In this document: positions 5,787 through 13,092 of the stretch, piece by piece | Layout of the letters: the number at the start of each line of letters is the position of its first letter | How positions within the stretch are numbered: the first letter of the stretch is position 1 | NCBI GenBank assembly: GCA_020431945.1 | Contig: JAGQHH010000040.1 | Location: 1-14,104, forward strand | DNA from: Cyanobacteria bacterium HKST-UBA02 | GTDB lineage: Bacteria > Cyanobacteriota > Vampirovibrionia > Obscuribacterales > Obscuribacteraceae | Length of the DNA: 14,104 nucleotides | Direction: 5' to 3' | Position numbers and translations under genes: made by a program | Notes under the pieces: model-generated | Told to the model about the DNA's origin: nothing | The model's input: only the letters and a program-made list of their open reading frames with translations | Database searches by the model: none

Positions 5787-6581
5787 ATGAGTCAGTATAT
5801 GTCAGGAAATTTCGTAATTGTGATCCGGATAGTCGTCCTTCTATTTCTTTTCTCAGGCCTGACCTTCTTTGGCGCGGTCTTGCCGGGTTCCTGCCAGGAC
5901 AGCGACTATGGTCCTTACGAGCTTCCCGGGAAGGTCATGGAGATGCCCGAGGAGTTGAGACCGGGCAATCTCTTCGAGGGATACCGACCCCTGCAATTGC
6001 ATGTTCAGTGGCATACCATCCCGCACTGGCTCGCCGGAGAGTGGGTGTCCAGCCAGTATCGCATGCTCAAGAGCTGGGATCACAGTTCCGGTGCGTATTA
6101 CACCGTGCCCAGCAGCAGCAATGTTTATCAGCACGATCATATGGGCGATCTCCGGGACGCCAAGGGAACTGTCTGGATGGCTCTGATCTCGCCTGATATC
6201 ACCGATGTCGATATGGGTAACGAGATAGACTGCCAGAATGTCATCGCCATCAAAGTAGTGAAGGCGGAGGAGCGCTCTTTCGCCCTCAGAAAGCGGATAT
6301 TCCATGTCGAGTTCGACAGGCAGAGCCGCAAGATAAACGATGCTTACACCGAAGAGCAGGTCACCGAATATGCTCTTGTCGGACCCTCCGCAGTGGTGGC
6401 TGCAGTCTTCAATCGTTTCTACGATTGCTATGGCAGTATGACCGCCACCACCACCGGCGGTCGCAAACTGAGCCGCGAGCGGGAGTTCGTCAACGTCCCG
6501 GCGAGAAACCAGATCGATCTGGTCCTATCGCTTCGAGAGCACTTGCAGAATGTCGGGCTCGGCGATCTGATCGCCTATTAG
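5787..6581 (+). CDS. Probable exported protein of unknown function
   Basis: A 264-residue protein. The N-terminus (MSQYMSGNFVIVIRIVVLLF and on to about residue 33) is one hydrophobic segment, either a signal peptide or a membrane anchor. VLPGSC (31-36) is not a proper lipobox because Leu is not at -3. The rest is beta-rich and polar, with IPHWLAGEWVSSQYRML (78-94) near the start, ISPDITDVDMGNEIDC (134-149), and alternating hydrophobic strands such as NVIAIKVVKA (151-160) and RIFHVEFDR (170-178). The HWLAGEW start followed by strands recalls lipocalin-like or lumenal beta-barrel proteins, but I cannot assign a family. A TGA stop two codons upstream limits the start to ATG 5787 or ATG 5799; neither has a Shine-Dalgarno. 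Its start lies one base from that of the divergent MprF-like gene. No terminator is seen before the convergent gene at 6589. Confidence 0.8.
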   Translation: MSQYMSGNFVIVIRIVVLLFLFSGLTFFGAVLPGSCQDSDYGPYELPGKVMEMPEELRPGNLFEGYRPLQLHVQWHTIPHWLAGEWVSSQYRMLKSWDHSSGAYYTVPSSSNVYQHDHMGDLRDAKGTVWMALISPDITDVDMGNEIDCQNVIAIKVVKAEERSFALRKRIFHVEFDRQSRKINDAYTEEQVTEYALVGPSAVVAAVFNRFYDCYGSMTATTTGGRKLSREREFVNVPARNQIDLVLSLREHLQNVGLGDLIAY

Positions 6582-6588
6582 GCGGCTG

Positions 6589-6948
6589 TCACTGCCGGTA
6601 GTGACCGTATTTCTCGAGCAGGGCTTTGACGCCGTCTTCGGTTGACTTGCCCGCGGTGATCTTCTCGATCTCCTTGATATTGCCGATCTTTGCAAGGGCT
6701 TTGTGGGCGCGCTCCCGGAGGAGGTTGTTGGGATGAGCCTGCCAGACGAAATAGAGAGGCGGGATGCTGAGCGGTCTCTTCTCCTTCTCCAGTTGCTCGA
6801 TGGTGCCGCTCACCGCCTCGAAGTCGTCGGCTTTGAGCCCGTCCACGAGCATCTTGAAGGTGAAGTGATCGATGGCGCCCATGATCGATTTGGCGGCTCC
6901 CGAAAACAAATCGGTCATCGAATGGAACTTCTCTTGAAAATCGCTCAT
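6589..6948 (-). CDS. Small helical, HEAT-like protein, unrecognised
   Basis: A 119-residue soluble protein, mostly alpha-helical by composition. Residues 61-115 have a HEAT-like look: SIPPLYFVWQAHPNNLLRER (61-80), AHKALAKIGN (81-90), then DGVKALLEKYGHYR (105-118). The N-terminal half (MSDFQEKFHSMTDLFSGAAK, then IDHFTFKMLVDGL) is amphipathic. There is no signal peptide or catalytic motif. AAGGA (6962-6958 on the minus strand), nine bases before ATG, supports the start. The gene converges on the exported protein, with 7 bp between stops, and is divergent from the TPR-peptidase gene with a 49-bp gap. A protein-interaction role is the best guess. Confidence 0.75.
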   Translation of the reverse strand: MSDFQEKFHSMTDLFSGAAKSIMGAIDHFTFKMLVDGLKADDFEAVSGTIEQLEKEKRPLSIPPLYFVWQAHPNNLLRERAHKALAKIGNIKEIEKITAGKSTEDGVKALLEKYGHYRQ

Positions 6949-6954
6949 ATCGAA

Positions 6955-6983
6955 TTGTCCTTATGTCCCTCCAAGAATATTAG
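6955..6983 (+). promoter_or_regulatory. Possible promoter for the TPR-peptidase gene
   Basis: TTGTCC (6955-6960) and TATTAG (6978-6983) have 17-bp spacing. An overlapping TAGAAT (6981-6986) is a second candidate -10. Either places the transcription start only a few bases before the ATG at 6998, which would give a very short or leaderless mRNA, in line with the missing Shine-Dalgarno. It overlaps the ribosome-binding site of the divergent gene. Confidence 0.35.
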
Positions 6984-6997
6984 AATACAACTAAATC

Positions 6998-9757
6998 ATG
7001 GGGAATGTGTTGCGAGCCTTCCGGTCTATTCTAGTGCCTGTTTTAGTGCCTTTTCTGGTGCCAGTCTCGATCTTTCTGGCAGGCGCTTCCGGCGCGGCCG
7101 CCCTTGCCGGCGAGAAATCCGGCGAGAAATCCGGCGATTCAAGTATCTGGGACGATCGAGCGATGATCGATTTGAGTACACTGGAGATCGAAGGTCCGTT
7201 TCGACTGAGCGAGGCGATGAACGACTATCTGAACAATCTCGTCCTGGCCGAGGCGGCTTTCAAGCAGGAGGACTATCGTGGCACCCTCCTCCATATAAGC
7301 GACGCCAGGCACGATCTGCGAGGGCTCGGTCTCGATCAAACAGCCATGCGGCCGGCTTATTATCTGGAAGCTCTCGCCAATCTGCGCCTGGGCTCTCCAT
7401 CCCGGGCGAAGAAAGTGCTCAGGACATTGCTTCTCTGTGAAGTCGCCCACGACCGGGAGACCGAATCGAGATGGCGCAAAGATATCTATCCCGACGAGCT
7501 CAAGTCCGGCAAGCTCGAGTCCGAGTCGGCTTTCAAAAGACGGTTCAGCGAGCTTTCCAGGCTTGCCGCCGGTGATTTCGAGGCTGCCGCCAGCGCGCTT
7601 TCGGAGAGGCTCTATTTCGCCTCTCGCTTCAAAGAATGTCTGCGGCTCGCCGAGATTATCGACAATCTGGAAAAAGACAAGGACAGCACCAGTGCTGCTC
7701 CCCTGCGATTCTATGCGGCTCTTTCAGCCTGCCGTGAGAATCATGGTTATGAGACCGGCGAGAGCTTCGGCTCGGAGTTGCGCGATGCCCTGGTGCGTGC
7801 GTCCCGGGCTCTTCTCGACAAGCATGCGGAGGAGGCGCGCAAAGCGCTGCCTGAGAGCCTCTGGACCGCTGAGACCCCGGCACCGGACAGGCTCATCGCC
7901 GATCGGACCATGGCCGGGATCGAGATGGCGGAAGGACATTATGCCGACTCTTACAAGCGCCTGCGCCCGCTTTATGATTCGGCGTCCGAGAGACAGAAAG
8001 GCTATCGGGACAGCTTTATCCACCGCTCGGTGATGCTCGAATCCATGGAAGGAATGCGCCAGGCTCTCCTGGCTCGTTTCAACGAGATCTTTCCGGATCC
8101 GGCATTTGTCTATGATGCCGCAGGCGATATCAATGCAAAAACGGATTCCGAATCTGAAGGAGAATTCGGCATCTCCGGTTTTTCCAATACAGATGCCCGG
8201 CAAGCGCTTTCAGAGTTGGATCCGGAGCAGCTTGCCGAACTCGCCGACTCGCTCTATTTCGTCGGCTACCAGCACAAATTACACAGCCGCCAGAGCCGTG
8301 CCCAGGACCTTTTCTGGCACAGTCTCTATGTCTATCAGACCTGCCTTCCCGACCGTCTCTCGCTGATGTCCGGCGTCTTGTATGATCTGGGCGAGTCTTA
8401 TTTTTGGCAGAAAAAATATGATCCGGCCATAGTCGCCATGAGACGCTGCGCCGATCTCCGCAAGACCTGCGACAACGATACCGGTCTTGCCATGACCCTC
8501 TCCACTCTGGGACGTATCTATCTCTCCGCCGGGGAGCCGCGTCAGGCGGCGGCGACTTTCAGTCGTGGTCTCGGTCTGCTCTGTCGCGGCATCCAGGACG
8601 ATGCCTATAAGCTCTACAAGATGGTGGAAGATCTCAATACCGGAGCTGATACCAAACTCGAGACCAACCCCGATACCAGCAGCATGCCTGTGAAGGACTT
8701 CGTCGAGCTCAGTCCTGCCGAGCAGCTCGAGCACGCTTCCAGAATCCGGGCGATTGCCGATGTCGACCAGCAGAGCACTATCGACGACTGTCTCCAGACC
8801 CTGGTGGATGCTTATATAGGCTGCCGGGAATATGACGAGGCCGACCGCATCTGCGCTTATCTTCTATCTCTTAAAGAGGGGCGGTCTGGTCTGAAAGCCG
8901 ACGATGTCCTGGACAATCTCTGGCAGCTCGCCTACATCCGGAGCTCGGCTCTGCTCAACGAGCAGTCCCTGGAGCTCTATGACCGGATGCTCAGGACCTA
9001 TCCGAGCCAGAAGCCGAGACCGCGGGCGGACTGGTACTACTCCCGGGGACTCCTCTACGACTCCCTGGGCAAGTTCGGCCTGGCGGAGAAAGATTTCAAA
9101 AAAGCTGTTTCTTTATTCAGAAGACATCTGAAGACTGTCAAAGATCCCGAAGAGAAAGAGTATATCTACTGGCTTGCCGAGGATATCGCCAACGAGGTGA
9201 AAGTGAGGAAGAAGGATCCTCCTCACCGCGATGATTATCTGAAGAGCTATGAAGTAGCTCGGTGGTCCAAAGACAGACCGTTGAGGATCTGTATAGACAG
9301 CAGCAAGAAATCAGGATTCGGTCCGGAGCTTTTCGCCATGGTCAAGCACACTGTGGAGCAGTGGCTCGATCTCGAGGGTATGCCCTTGAGTTATCGGCTG
9401 GTGGATGACATGGACGATTGTGACATCTATATCGAGCGTGTCGATAATTATGACTTCATCCCGCCGGGCTCCGCCGGCAGGGCCGCTGCCCAGTATGTGT
9501 ATAAGGACGGCAAAGAGAGCGATGAGCTGGACAAGGTCCATCTCAGGGTCTATTGCTCTTCACCGGATGGTAAAGAGCTCTCCGGTCACGCTGTCAGGCA
9601 GCTACGCAATCTCGCCTTGCATGAATTCGGCCATGCCCTGGGTCTGGCTCACTCCCCCAACGGTCTCGACATCATGTACTGGAAGTCCGGTGCCGACAGG
9701 CTGTCGGATCGCGACCGCCGGACTATCCTGAGACTTTATGGTTGTAAAGACCAGTAG
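6998..9757 (+). CDS. Exported TPR-repeat protein with C-terminal matrixin-like zinc metallopeptidase domain
   Basis: A 919-residue protein. Residues 1-37 are a signal peptide (hydrophobic run with repeated LVP units, cleavage near AALA/GEKSG), followed by a duplicated GEKSG. Residues about 70-730 are helical repeats, clearest as TPRs around 405-530 (YDLGESYFWQKKYDPAIVAM; LSTLGRIYLSAGEPRQAAAT), 595-630 (LVDAYIGCREYDEADRICAY) and 678-720 (YYSRGLLYDSLGKFGLAEKD). Residues about 760-919 form a metzincin domain: edge strand LRICID, then LALHEFGHALGLAH (872-885; zinc ligands H875, H879, H885, base E876) and a Met-turn DIMYW (M893). All active-site residues are present, so an active zinc endopeptidase outside the cytoplasm is expected. 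Matrixins usually have a cysteine-switch propeptide; none is seen, so control may lie in the TPR part. Substrate unknown. No Shine-Dalgarno is visible at ATG 6998. Confidence 0.9.
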   Translation: MGNVLRAFRSILVPVLVPFLVPVSIFLAGASGAAALAGEKSGEKSGDSSIWDDRAMIDLSTLEIEGPFRLSEAMNDYLNNLVLAEAAFKQEDYRGTLLHISDARHDLRGLGLDQTAMRPAYYLEALANLRLGSPSRAKKVLRTLLLCEVAHDRETESRWRKDIYPDELKSGKLESESAFKRRFSELSRLAAGDFEAAASALSERLYFASRFKECLRLAEIIDNLEKDKDSTSAAPLRFYAALSACRENHGYETGESFGSELRDALVRASRALLDKHAEEARKALPESLWTAETPAPDRLIADRTMAGIEMAEGHYADSYKRLRPLYDSASERQKGYRDSFIHRSVMLESMEGMRQALLARFNEIFPDPAFVYDAAGDINAKTDSESEGEFGISGFSNTDARQALSELDPEQLAELADSLYFVGYQHKLHSRQSRAQDLFWHSLYVYQTCLPDRLSLMSGVLYDLGESYFWQKKYDPAIVAMRRCADLRKTCDNDTGLAMTLSTLGRIYLSAGEPRQAAATFSRGLGLLCRGIQDDAYKLYKMVEDLNTGADTKLETNPDTSSMPVKDFVELSPAEQLEHASRIRAIADVDQQSTIDDCLQTLVDAYIGCREYDEADRICAYLLSLKEGRSGLKADDVLDNLWQLAYIRSSALLNEQSLELYDRMLRTYPSQKPRPRADWYYSRGLLYDSLGKFGLAEKDFKKAVSLFRRHLKTVKDPEEKEYIYWLAEDIANEVKVRKKDPPHRDDYLKSYEVARWSKDRPLRICIDSSKKSGFGPELFAMVKHTVEQWLDLEGMPLSYRLVDDMDDCDIYIERVDNYDFIPPGSAGRAAAQYVYKDGKESDELDKVHLRVYCSSPDGKELSGHAVRQLRNLALHEFGHALGLAHSPNGLDIMYWKSGADRLSDRDRRTILRLYGCKDQ

Positions 9758-9884
9758 GGTTTTCAAGGGTTTAGAGCGGTTTAACTTCGTGTAGAAAGTT
9801 AGAGCGAAGGCGTCACAGATATCGCGCAACCCGGCTCCCGGGGAGCCTCATTTCGCGCACCCTCGAAAACTCGGGAAGAAAACC

Positions 9885-11093
9885 ATGAACACCAAGCTCC
9901 GCAAAACCGTATCCCTCGCCATCACCCAGGCGCTTCTCGCCTGCTCGCTGCCGCTTGCGGCTCTTGCTGCCGAACCCGTTTCGGAGCCGAGTTCCGATGC
10001 CGGATACAAGTCTCCCAATTTCTTGATGCCGATCAATCCGGTTATCGATACCGCAGTCGACCCGGCTGTGACAGTGGCTCTGAACCCCTCGCCATTCCAG
10101 AGCAAACTGGAGGCAAGAAGCGCCGCCGTCGCTGTGCCTCTGACGGATTCGGTGGAGAAGACTGTTCTCGAGGTCGAGGACATCCTGGGTGAAGAGACCG
10201 TAGTCGGCGAAGAGACCCCGGTCACAGAAGAAATAAATGTAATCGTCATAGACAATGACGAGACCGGTGCCACTTTCGAAGAGGTTCAGTGGGAAGAGAT
10301 CAAAGACGAGCCCGGCATGACCAAGATCGCCGCCGGCGCCCGCTTTCCCGTAGCGATCATGAGCTCCCTGAGCAGCAAGACTGCCAAGGAAGGCGATCCT
10401 GTGGAAGGACGTCTCAAAGTCGATATCAATATCGGCGGACGCGAGGTCGCCCACAAAGGCGACGTTGTTATCGGGCATATCTCGAGCTGCTCCAGAGCTC
10501 GTCGTATCCTGCATGCCGAGCTCTCCCCCAAGCGCTGGATGCGAGCCAGCGGTTGTCTCGGTCTCACCTTCGACGAGATCATCACCGGAGAAGGCGAGCA
10601 CCTTCCCCTGGTGGCCAAGCCTGCTTTCATCCGCCGGGTGGTGGAGAACAAGAATGACGGTCGGGTCCTGGGCGTCAATCACAAAGGCGAGCTGGCAAGC
10701 CCGCTTTCCACCCAGCTCAAGCACCAGGCCGTCCACCTGGCGATCAGAGGCGCTGCTTCCGCCGGTGGTGTATTCAGTATGGGTGCCGTTCCGGCTGCTT
10801 ACGGAATCATCGGTGCCATCAATCCTTCATTCGCTTTCCTGCAGCCAGTGGGCAAAAACGTCCCGCATCGTCGCCTGAAAGGCTTCGCCATGGGTGTCGT
10901 ATCCGGAATGCCCGGCGGATTTCTTGTAGCCGACATGATCATCAAAGGCAAGGAAGCCGTGATCAAGCCTGGCGACATCTACCTGGCCGAGTTCAAGCAA
11001 GAGTTCACCGGTGAGGCCGCCTCTTCCGCCACCCTCATACCGGGAGCCAAGAGCAAGGTTCACGGCGAGGTCATGGAAGACAAAGCCAAATAA
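9885..11093 (+). CDS. Exported protein with acidic linker and VirB10/TrbI-like beta domain
   Basis: A 402-residue protein. Residues 1-29 are a signal peptide (MNTKLRKTVS, core to LPLAALA, cleavage ALA/AEP). Residues about 30-140 are a disordered-looking linker rich in Pro, Val and Glu (DILGEETVVGEETPVTEE at 99-116). Residues about 148-247 match a beta domain pattern: AGARFPVAIMSSLSSKTAKE (150-169), GDPVEGRLKVDINIGGREVA (170-189), HKGDVVIGHI (190-199), LGLTFDEI (225-232) and GEHLPLVAK (237-245). The G-x-x-V/I-P/H-K-G-x-x-V-x-G-x-I pattern is shared with VirB10/TrbI-type and related envelope proteins. A Gly/Ala-rich hydrophobic stretch (285-350) and a final IKPGDIYLAEF (360-370) complete the fold. 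There are no other conjugation genes nearby, so a mating-system role is not supported; a structural envelope role is likelier. GGGAAG precedes ATG at 9885. The gene is followed by a strong terminator. Confidence 0.8.
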   Translation: MNTKLRKTVSLAITQALLACSLPLAALAAEPVSEPSSDAGYKSPNFLMPINPVIDTAVDPAVTVALNPSPFQSKLEARSAAVAVPLTDSVEKTVLEVEDILGEETVVGEETPVTEEINVIVIDNDETGATFEEVQWEEIKDEPGMTKIAAGARFPVAIMSSLSSKTAKEGDPVEGRLKVDINIGGREVAHKGDVVIGHISSCSRARRILHAELSPKRWMRASGCLGLTFDEIITGEGEHLPLVAKPAFIRRVVENKNDGRVLGVNHKGELASPLSTQLKHQAVHLAIRGAASAGGVFSMGAVPAAYGIIGAINPSFAFLQPVGKNVPHRRLKGFAMGVVSGMPGGFLVADMIIKGKEAVIKPGDIYLAEFKQEFTGEAASSATLIPGAKSKVHGEVMEDKAK

Positions 11094-11123
11094 AACGCAA
11101 AACTCACGTATATGGCATGAATG

Positions 11124-11150
11124 GACCCCTCCCGCCGGGAGGGGTCTTTT
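11124..11150 (+). terminator. Rho-independent terminator
   Basis: GACCCCTCCC (11124-11133), loop GCC and GGGAGGGGTC (11137-11146) form a perfect 10-bp stem followed by TTTT (11147-11150) and AATT. It lies 30 bp after the stop codon of the VirB10-like gene and before the promoter of the next operon, so it separates the two transcription units. Confidence 0.92.
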
Positions 11151-11162
11151 AATTGCAAAGTG

Positions 11163-11192
11163 TTAATGGCAACCGTGCCCGCCCCGTATAAA
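11163..11192 (+). promoter_or_regulatory. Probable promoter of the exonuclease-like/SDR operon
   Basis: A good -10, TATAAA (11187-11192, or TAAAAT 11189-11194), lies about 30 bp before the ATG at 11222. The best -35 is TTAATG (11163-11168) with 18-bp spacing, which is only a fair match. Position directly after a terminator and before an operon supports the call. Confidence 0.5.
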
Positions 11193-11221
11193 ATAGGTTC
11201 TTTCGTCTCATTGGACTTGCT

Positions 11222-11932
11222 ATGACTTCAACATCCAGACCGGCAGACAAGGCCCTGGCGCCGCATCCCAATCCTATGGACCGCAATCGCTCGATCCTCT
11301 GGGCTCGCTTTCTAATCGACAGCGATGACTGGCTGATTCTCGCCACCAAAGTGACCAGGCACGAAGGTCCTCAAGAAGGCTACAGCGAATTCGAGCTGGT
11401 CTCCCTGGCTCTCATGGATGGAGCCGGCAAGACCGTTCTCGAGGCGCTGGTGAAGCCCGATCACGAAGTCGAAAGCGAGCTCATCGCCCGTCACGGGCTC
11501 GATTATTCGGTGGTCTTCAACGCCAGTCCCTATCCGGCTATCAGAGAGACCCTCATCGCCATGACCGAAGGGCGCGAGCTTACCGCCTGGGATTTCGAGA
11601 AACAGCGTCAGGTCCTGGCGGATCTCGACCGGGCTTTCGGCCTGCCCGTCCATCAGTGGCTCGGCAACAGCGTCTCGCACCAGTTGGCCAGATTCACCGG
11701 CTCTCTTTCGGGAGCCCAGGTGAAGGACGGATACAACCTTCAGCCTCTCACCGTCAACGGTCTGGGCGCCATGGATGAATGCCGGGCAGTGCGCAAGACC
11801 GTGGTGGACATGGCCAGCAGCTCCCAGGAAGTGGATCCCCTGGTCAGCGGCAAGCCCGGCTGGACGGCCCAGTTCTACCGACCCAAGCTCGGCGCCGCCG
11901 ATAAACTGAAAAATCTATTCGGCAGAAAGTGA
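11222..11932 (+). CDS. DnaQ-like (DEDD) exonuclease-fold protein, probably catalytically inactive
   Basis: A 236-residue soluble protein. Residues about 36-140 follow the order of the RNase H-fold DnaQ/RNase T family: strand WLILATKVT (37-45) at the ExoI position, ELVSLALMDGAGKTVLEALV (58-77), PDHEVESELIARHGLD (79-94, like the usual HGIT segment), PYPAIRETLIAMTEGRELTA (103-122) and WDFEKQRQVL (123-132) at the ExoII position. The ExoI D-x-E pair reads A41-T-K43, the ExoII Asp is Q128, and the ExoIII His is missing while its Asp may remain as D185 (LGAMDECRAV). If the alignment is right, three-prime exonuclease activity is lost and the fold may serve for binding or regulation. There is no Shine-Dalgarno at ATG 11222; M19 (11276) is an alternative start. 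The stop overlaps the next start (GTGA), implying translational coupling to the SDR. Confidence 0.6.
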   Translation: MTSTSRPADKALAPHPNPMDRNRSILWARFLIDSDDWLILATKVTRHEGPQEGYSEFELVSLALMDGAGKTVLEALVKPDHEVESELIARHGLDYSVVFNASPYPAIRETLIAMTEGRELTAWDFEKQRQVLADLDRAFGLPVHQWLGNSVSHQLARFTGSLSGAQVKDGYNLQPLTVNGLGAMDECRAVRKTVVDMASSSQEVDPLVSGKPGWTAQFYRPKLGAADKLKNLFGRK

Positions 11933-12666
11933 AAAGCCTGACCGACAGGACCGCTCTGGTTACCGGCGGGAGCCGGGGCATCGGCGCGGCTATCGCCAGG
12001 AAGCTTGCCGCCGAGGGCGCCCGGGTGGCAATTACTTATCAGAACAGCCAGGATGTGGCCGAGTCCCTTGTGGCGGAGCTCGACGGCAACCAGAAACATC
12101 TGGCTCTCAAAGCCGATGCCACCAGCCCCGATGCGGTAAGCGTTGCCGTGGACGCCGTCGCTTCCGAATTCGGACATATCGATATCCTGGTCAATAATGC
12201 CGGCATCTGGAGAGAAGGTCCTTTCTATACGGCACCGGATTCGGTTTTCGAGAAGATAGTCAATGTCAATGTCCGCTCGGTCTTCGCCGCCATGAAAGCG
12301 GTGGTGCCTCATATGAAAAAAGGCGGGCGCATAATCAATATCGGCAGCATCAATGGGGAGCAGTCTTTCAAGCCGGGAAGCGCTCTCTACACCATGACCA
12401 AGTTCGCGGTAGCCGGGCTCACCAGAGGAGCCGCCCGGGATCTGGCCGAGCATGGTATCACTGTCAATTGCATTCAGCCCGGTCCTATCGACACGGATAT
12501 GAATCCATCCGATGCCGATCATTCGGAAGCCATGAAGACCGCCACCGCGCTTGGCCGGTACGGCACCTCCGAAGAGGTGGCGGAGCTTGCGGCATTTCTT
12601 GCCGGCAGCGGCTCGTCTTACATTACCGGGGCCATGCTCAATATCGATGGCGGCTTCGTGGCCTGA
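11929..12666 (+). CDS. Short-chain dehydrogenase/reductase, FabG-like
   Basis: A 245-residue classical SDR, the usual size for the family. It shows the cofactor motif TGGSRGIG (12-19), NNAG (89-92), the tetrad N114, S140 (INIGS), Y154 and K158 (YTMTK), QPGPIDTDM (183-191) and the final DGGF (240-243). All catalytic residues are present, so it should reduce a carbonyl or oxidise an alcohol with NAD(P). The sequence is FabG-like (3-oxoacyl-ACP reductase), but many such paralogues act on other substrates, and no fatty-acid gene is nearby. It starts with GTG at 11929, overlapping the upstream TGA by four bases, so it is probably translated by coupling. No terminator is seen between its stop and the convergent small gene 17 bp away. 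Confidence 0.95.
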   Translation: MKSLTDRTALVTGGSRGIGAAIARKLAAEGARVAITYQNSQDVAESLVAELDGNQKHLALKADATSPDAVSVAVDAVASEFGHIDILVNNAGIWREGPFYTAPDSVFEKIVNVNVRSVFAAMKAVVPHMKKGGRIINIGSINGEQSFKPGSALYTMTKFAVAGLTRGAARDLAEHGITVNCIQPGPIDTDMNPSDADHSEAMKTATALGRYGTSEEVAELAAFLAGSGSSYITGAMLNIDGGFVA

Positions 12667-12683
12667 TTGATAATCTAAAGGAC

Positions 12684-12938
12684 TCAGGTCAGGCGGCGCT
12701 CCAGGGCGGCCTCCCGCTCGTTGTCGGTGCCGCCGCTGCCGTTATTGCGGTAGGTCTTGCCGGCTATCTGGATCTCCGGCAGAAATCGGCTGGCGGTACT
12801 GCCGGCATCGGCTTTACGGTCGATTTCGTGACAATCTTTTGGATTGGAAACGATCGGTCCTCCCGGCCAGCATTCGTGTACAGCATTAGTAATACCGGAG
12901 TCACCCGCCTGCGCGGGTTGCGCTATGTGTCTATCCAT
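12684..12938 (-). CDS. 84-residue protein with paired Cys/His, unrecognised
   Basis: A short soluble ORF with no signal peptide or membrane span. Support comes from GAGGA (12950-12946 on the minus strand) seven bases before ATG, codons that mostly end in C or G like neighbouring genes, and tight convergent packing against the SDR. Residues 21-37 contain an H-x-C (HECWPGG) and a D-C-H (SNPKDCHE) with 12 residues between C23 and C36, which could be a metal site or a disulfide. The C-terminal half is basic and charged (EIQIAGKTYRNNGSGGTDNE). The opposite-strand ORF over this stretch begins inside the SDR gene and has no ribosome-binding site. It lies 154 bp downstream of the HEAT-like gene on the same strand. 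Function unknown. Confidence 0.55.
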   Translation of the reverse strand: MDRHIAQPAQAGDSGITNAVHECWPGGPIVSNPKDCHEIDRKADAGSTASRFLPEIQIAGKTYRNNGSGGTDNEREAALERRLT

Positions 12939-13092
12939 TGTTCAGTCCTCAAAGGAACGCTTGCGACACATCTTCTGGCGGGGTGATACCAAAGGTGATG
13001 TCTCGTTCGCTTGGTGCTTGTCTACGTCTGCAGACTAGCAAAGCTTCGTTACCGGTCTGTGACCGGCTTTCAATATCGCAAGTCCAATCTGG

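Noticed and set aside
5877..5896. Lipoprotein signal at VLPGSC of the exported protein
   Set aside because: The residue at -3 from Cys is Pro, not Leu, Val or Ile, so the lipobox rule fails.
6588..6605. GTCACT-GCCGGT-AGTGAC hairpin between convergent stops
   Set aside because: Six-base stem without T-run, overlapping codons of the minus gene; probably chance.
9833..9847. GGCTCC-CGG-GGAGCC hairpin as a terminator of the TPR-peptidase gene
   Set aside because: The stem is only 6 bp and no T-tract follows, so it is not called.
9813..10736. Minus-strand 307-codon ORF
   Set aside because: It mirrors the VirB10-like gene, which has a signal peptide and a terminator; the minus ORF shows no family motif or ribosome-binding site.
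11875..12522. Minus-strand 215-codon ORF
   Set aside because: It is antisense to a complete SDR gene.
12468..12986. Plus-strand 172-codon ORF with a hydrophobic stretch
   Set aside because: It starts inside the SDR gene in another frame without a ribosome-binding site; the minus-strand frame over the same region has a good one and better codon use.
13052..13066. CCGGTC-TGT-GACCGG hairpin downstream of the HEAT-like gene
   Set aside because: On the minus strand no T-run follows; the stem is short, so a terminator is not supported.
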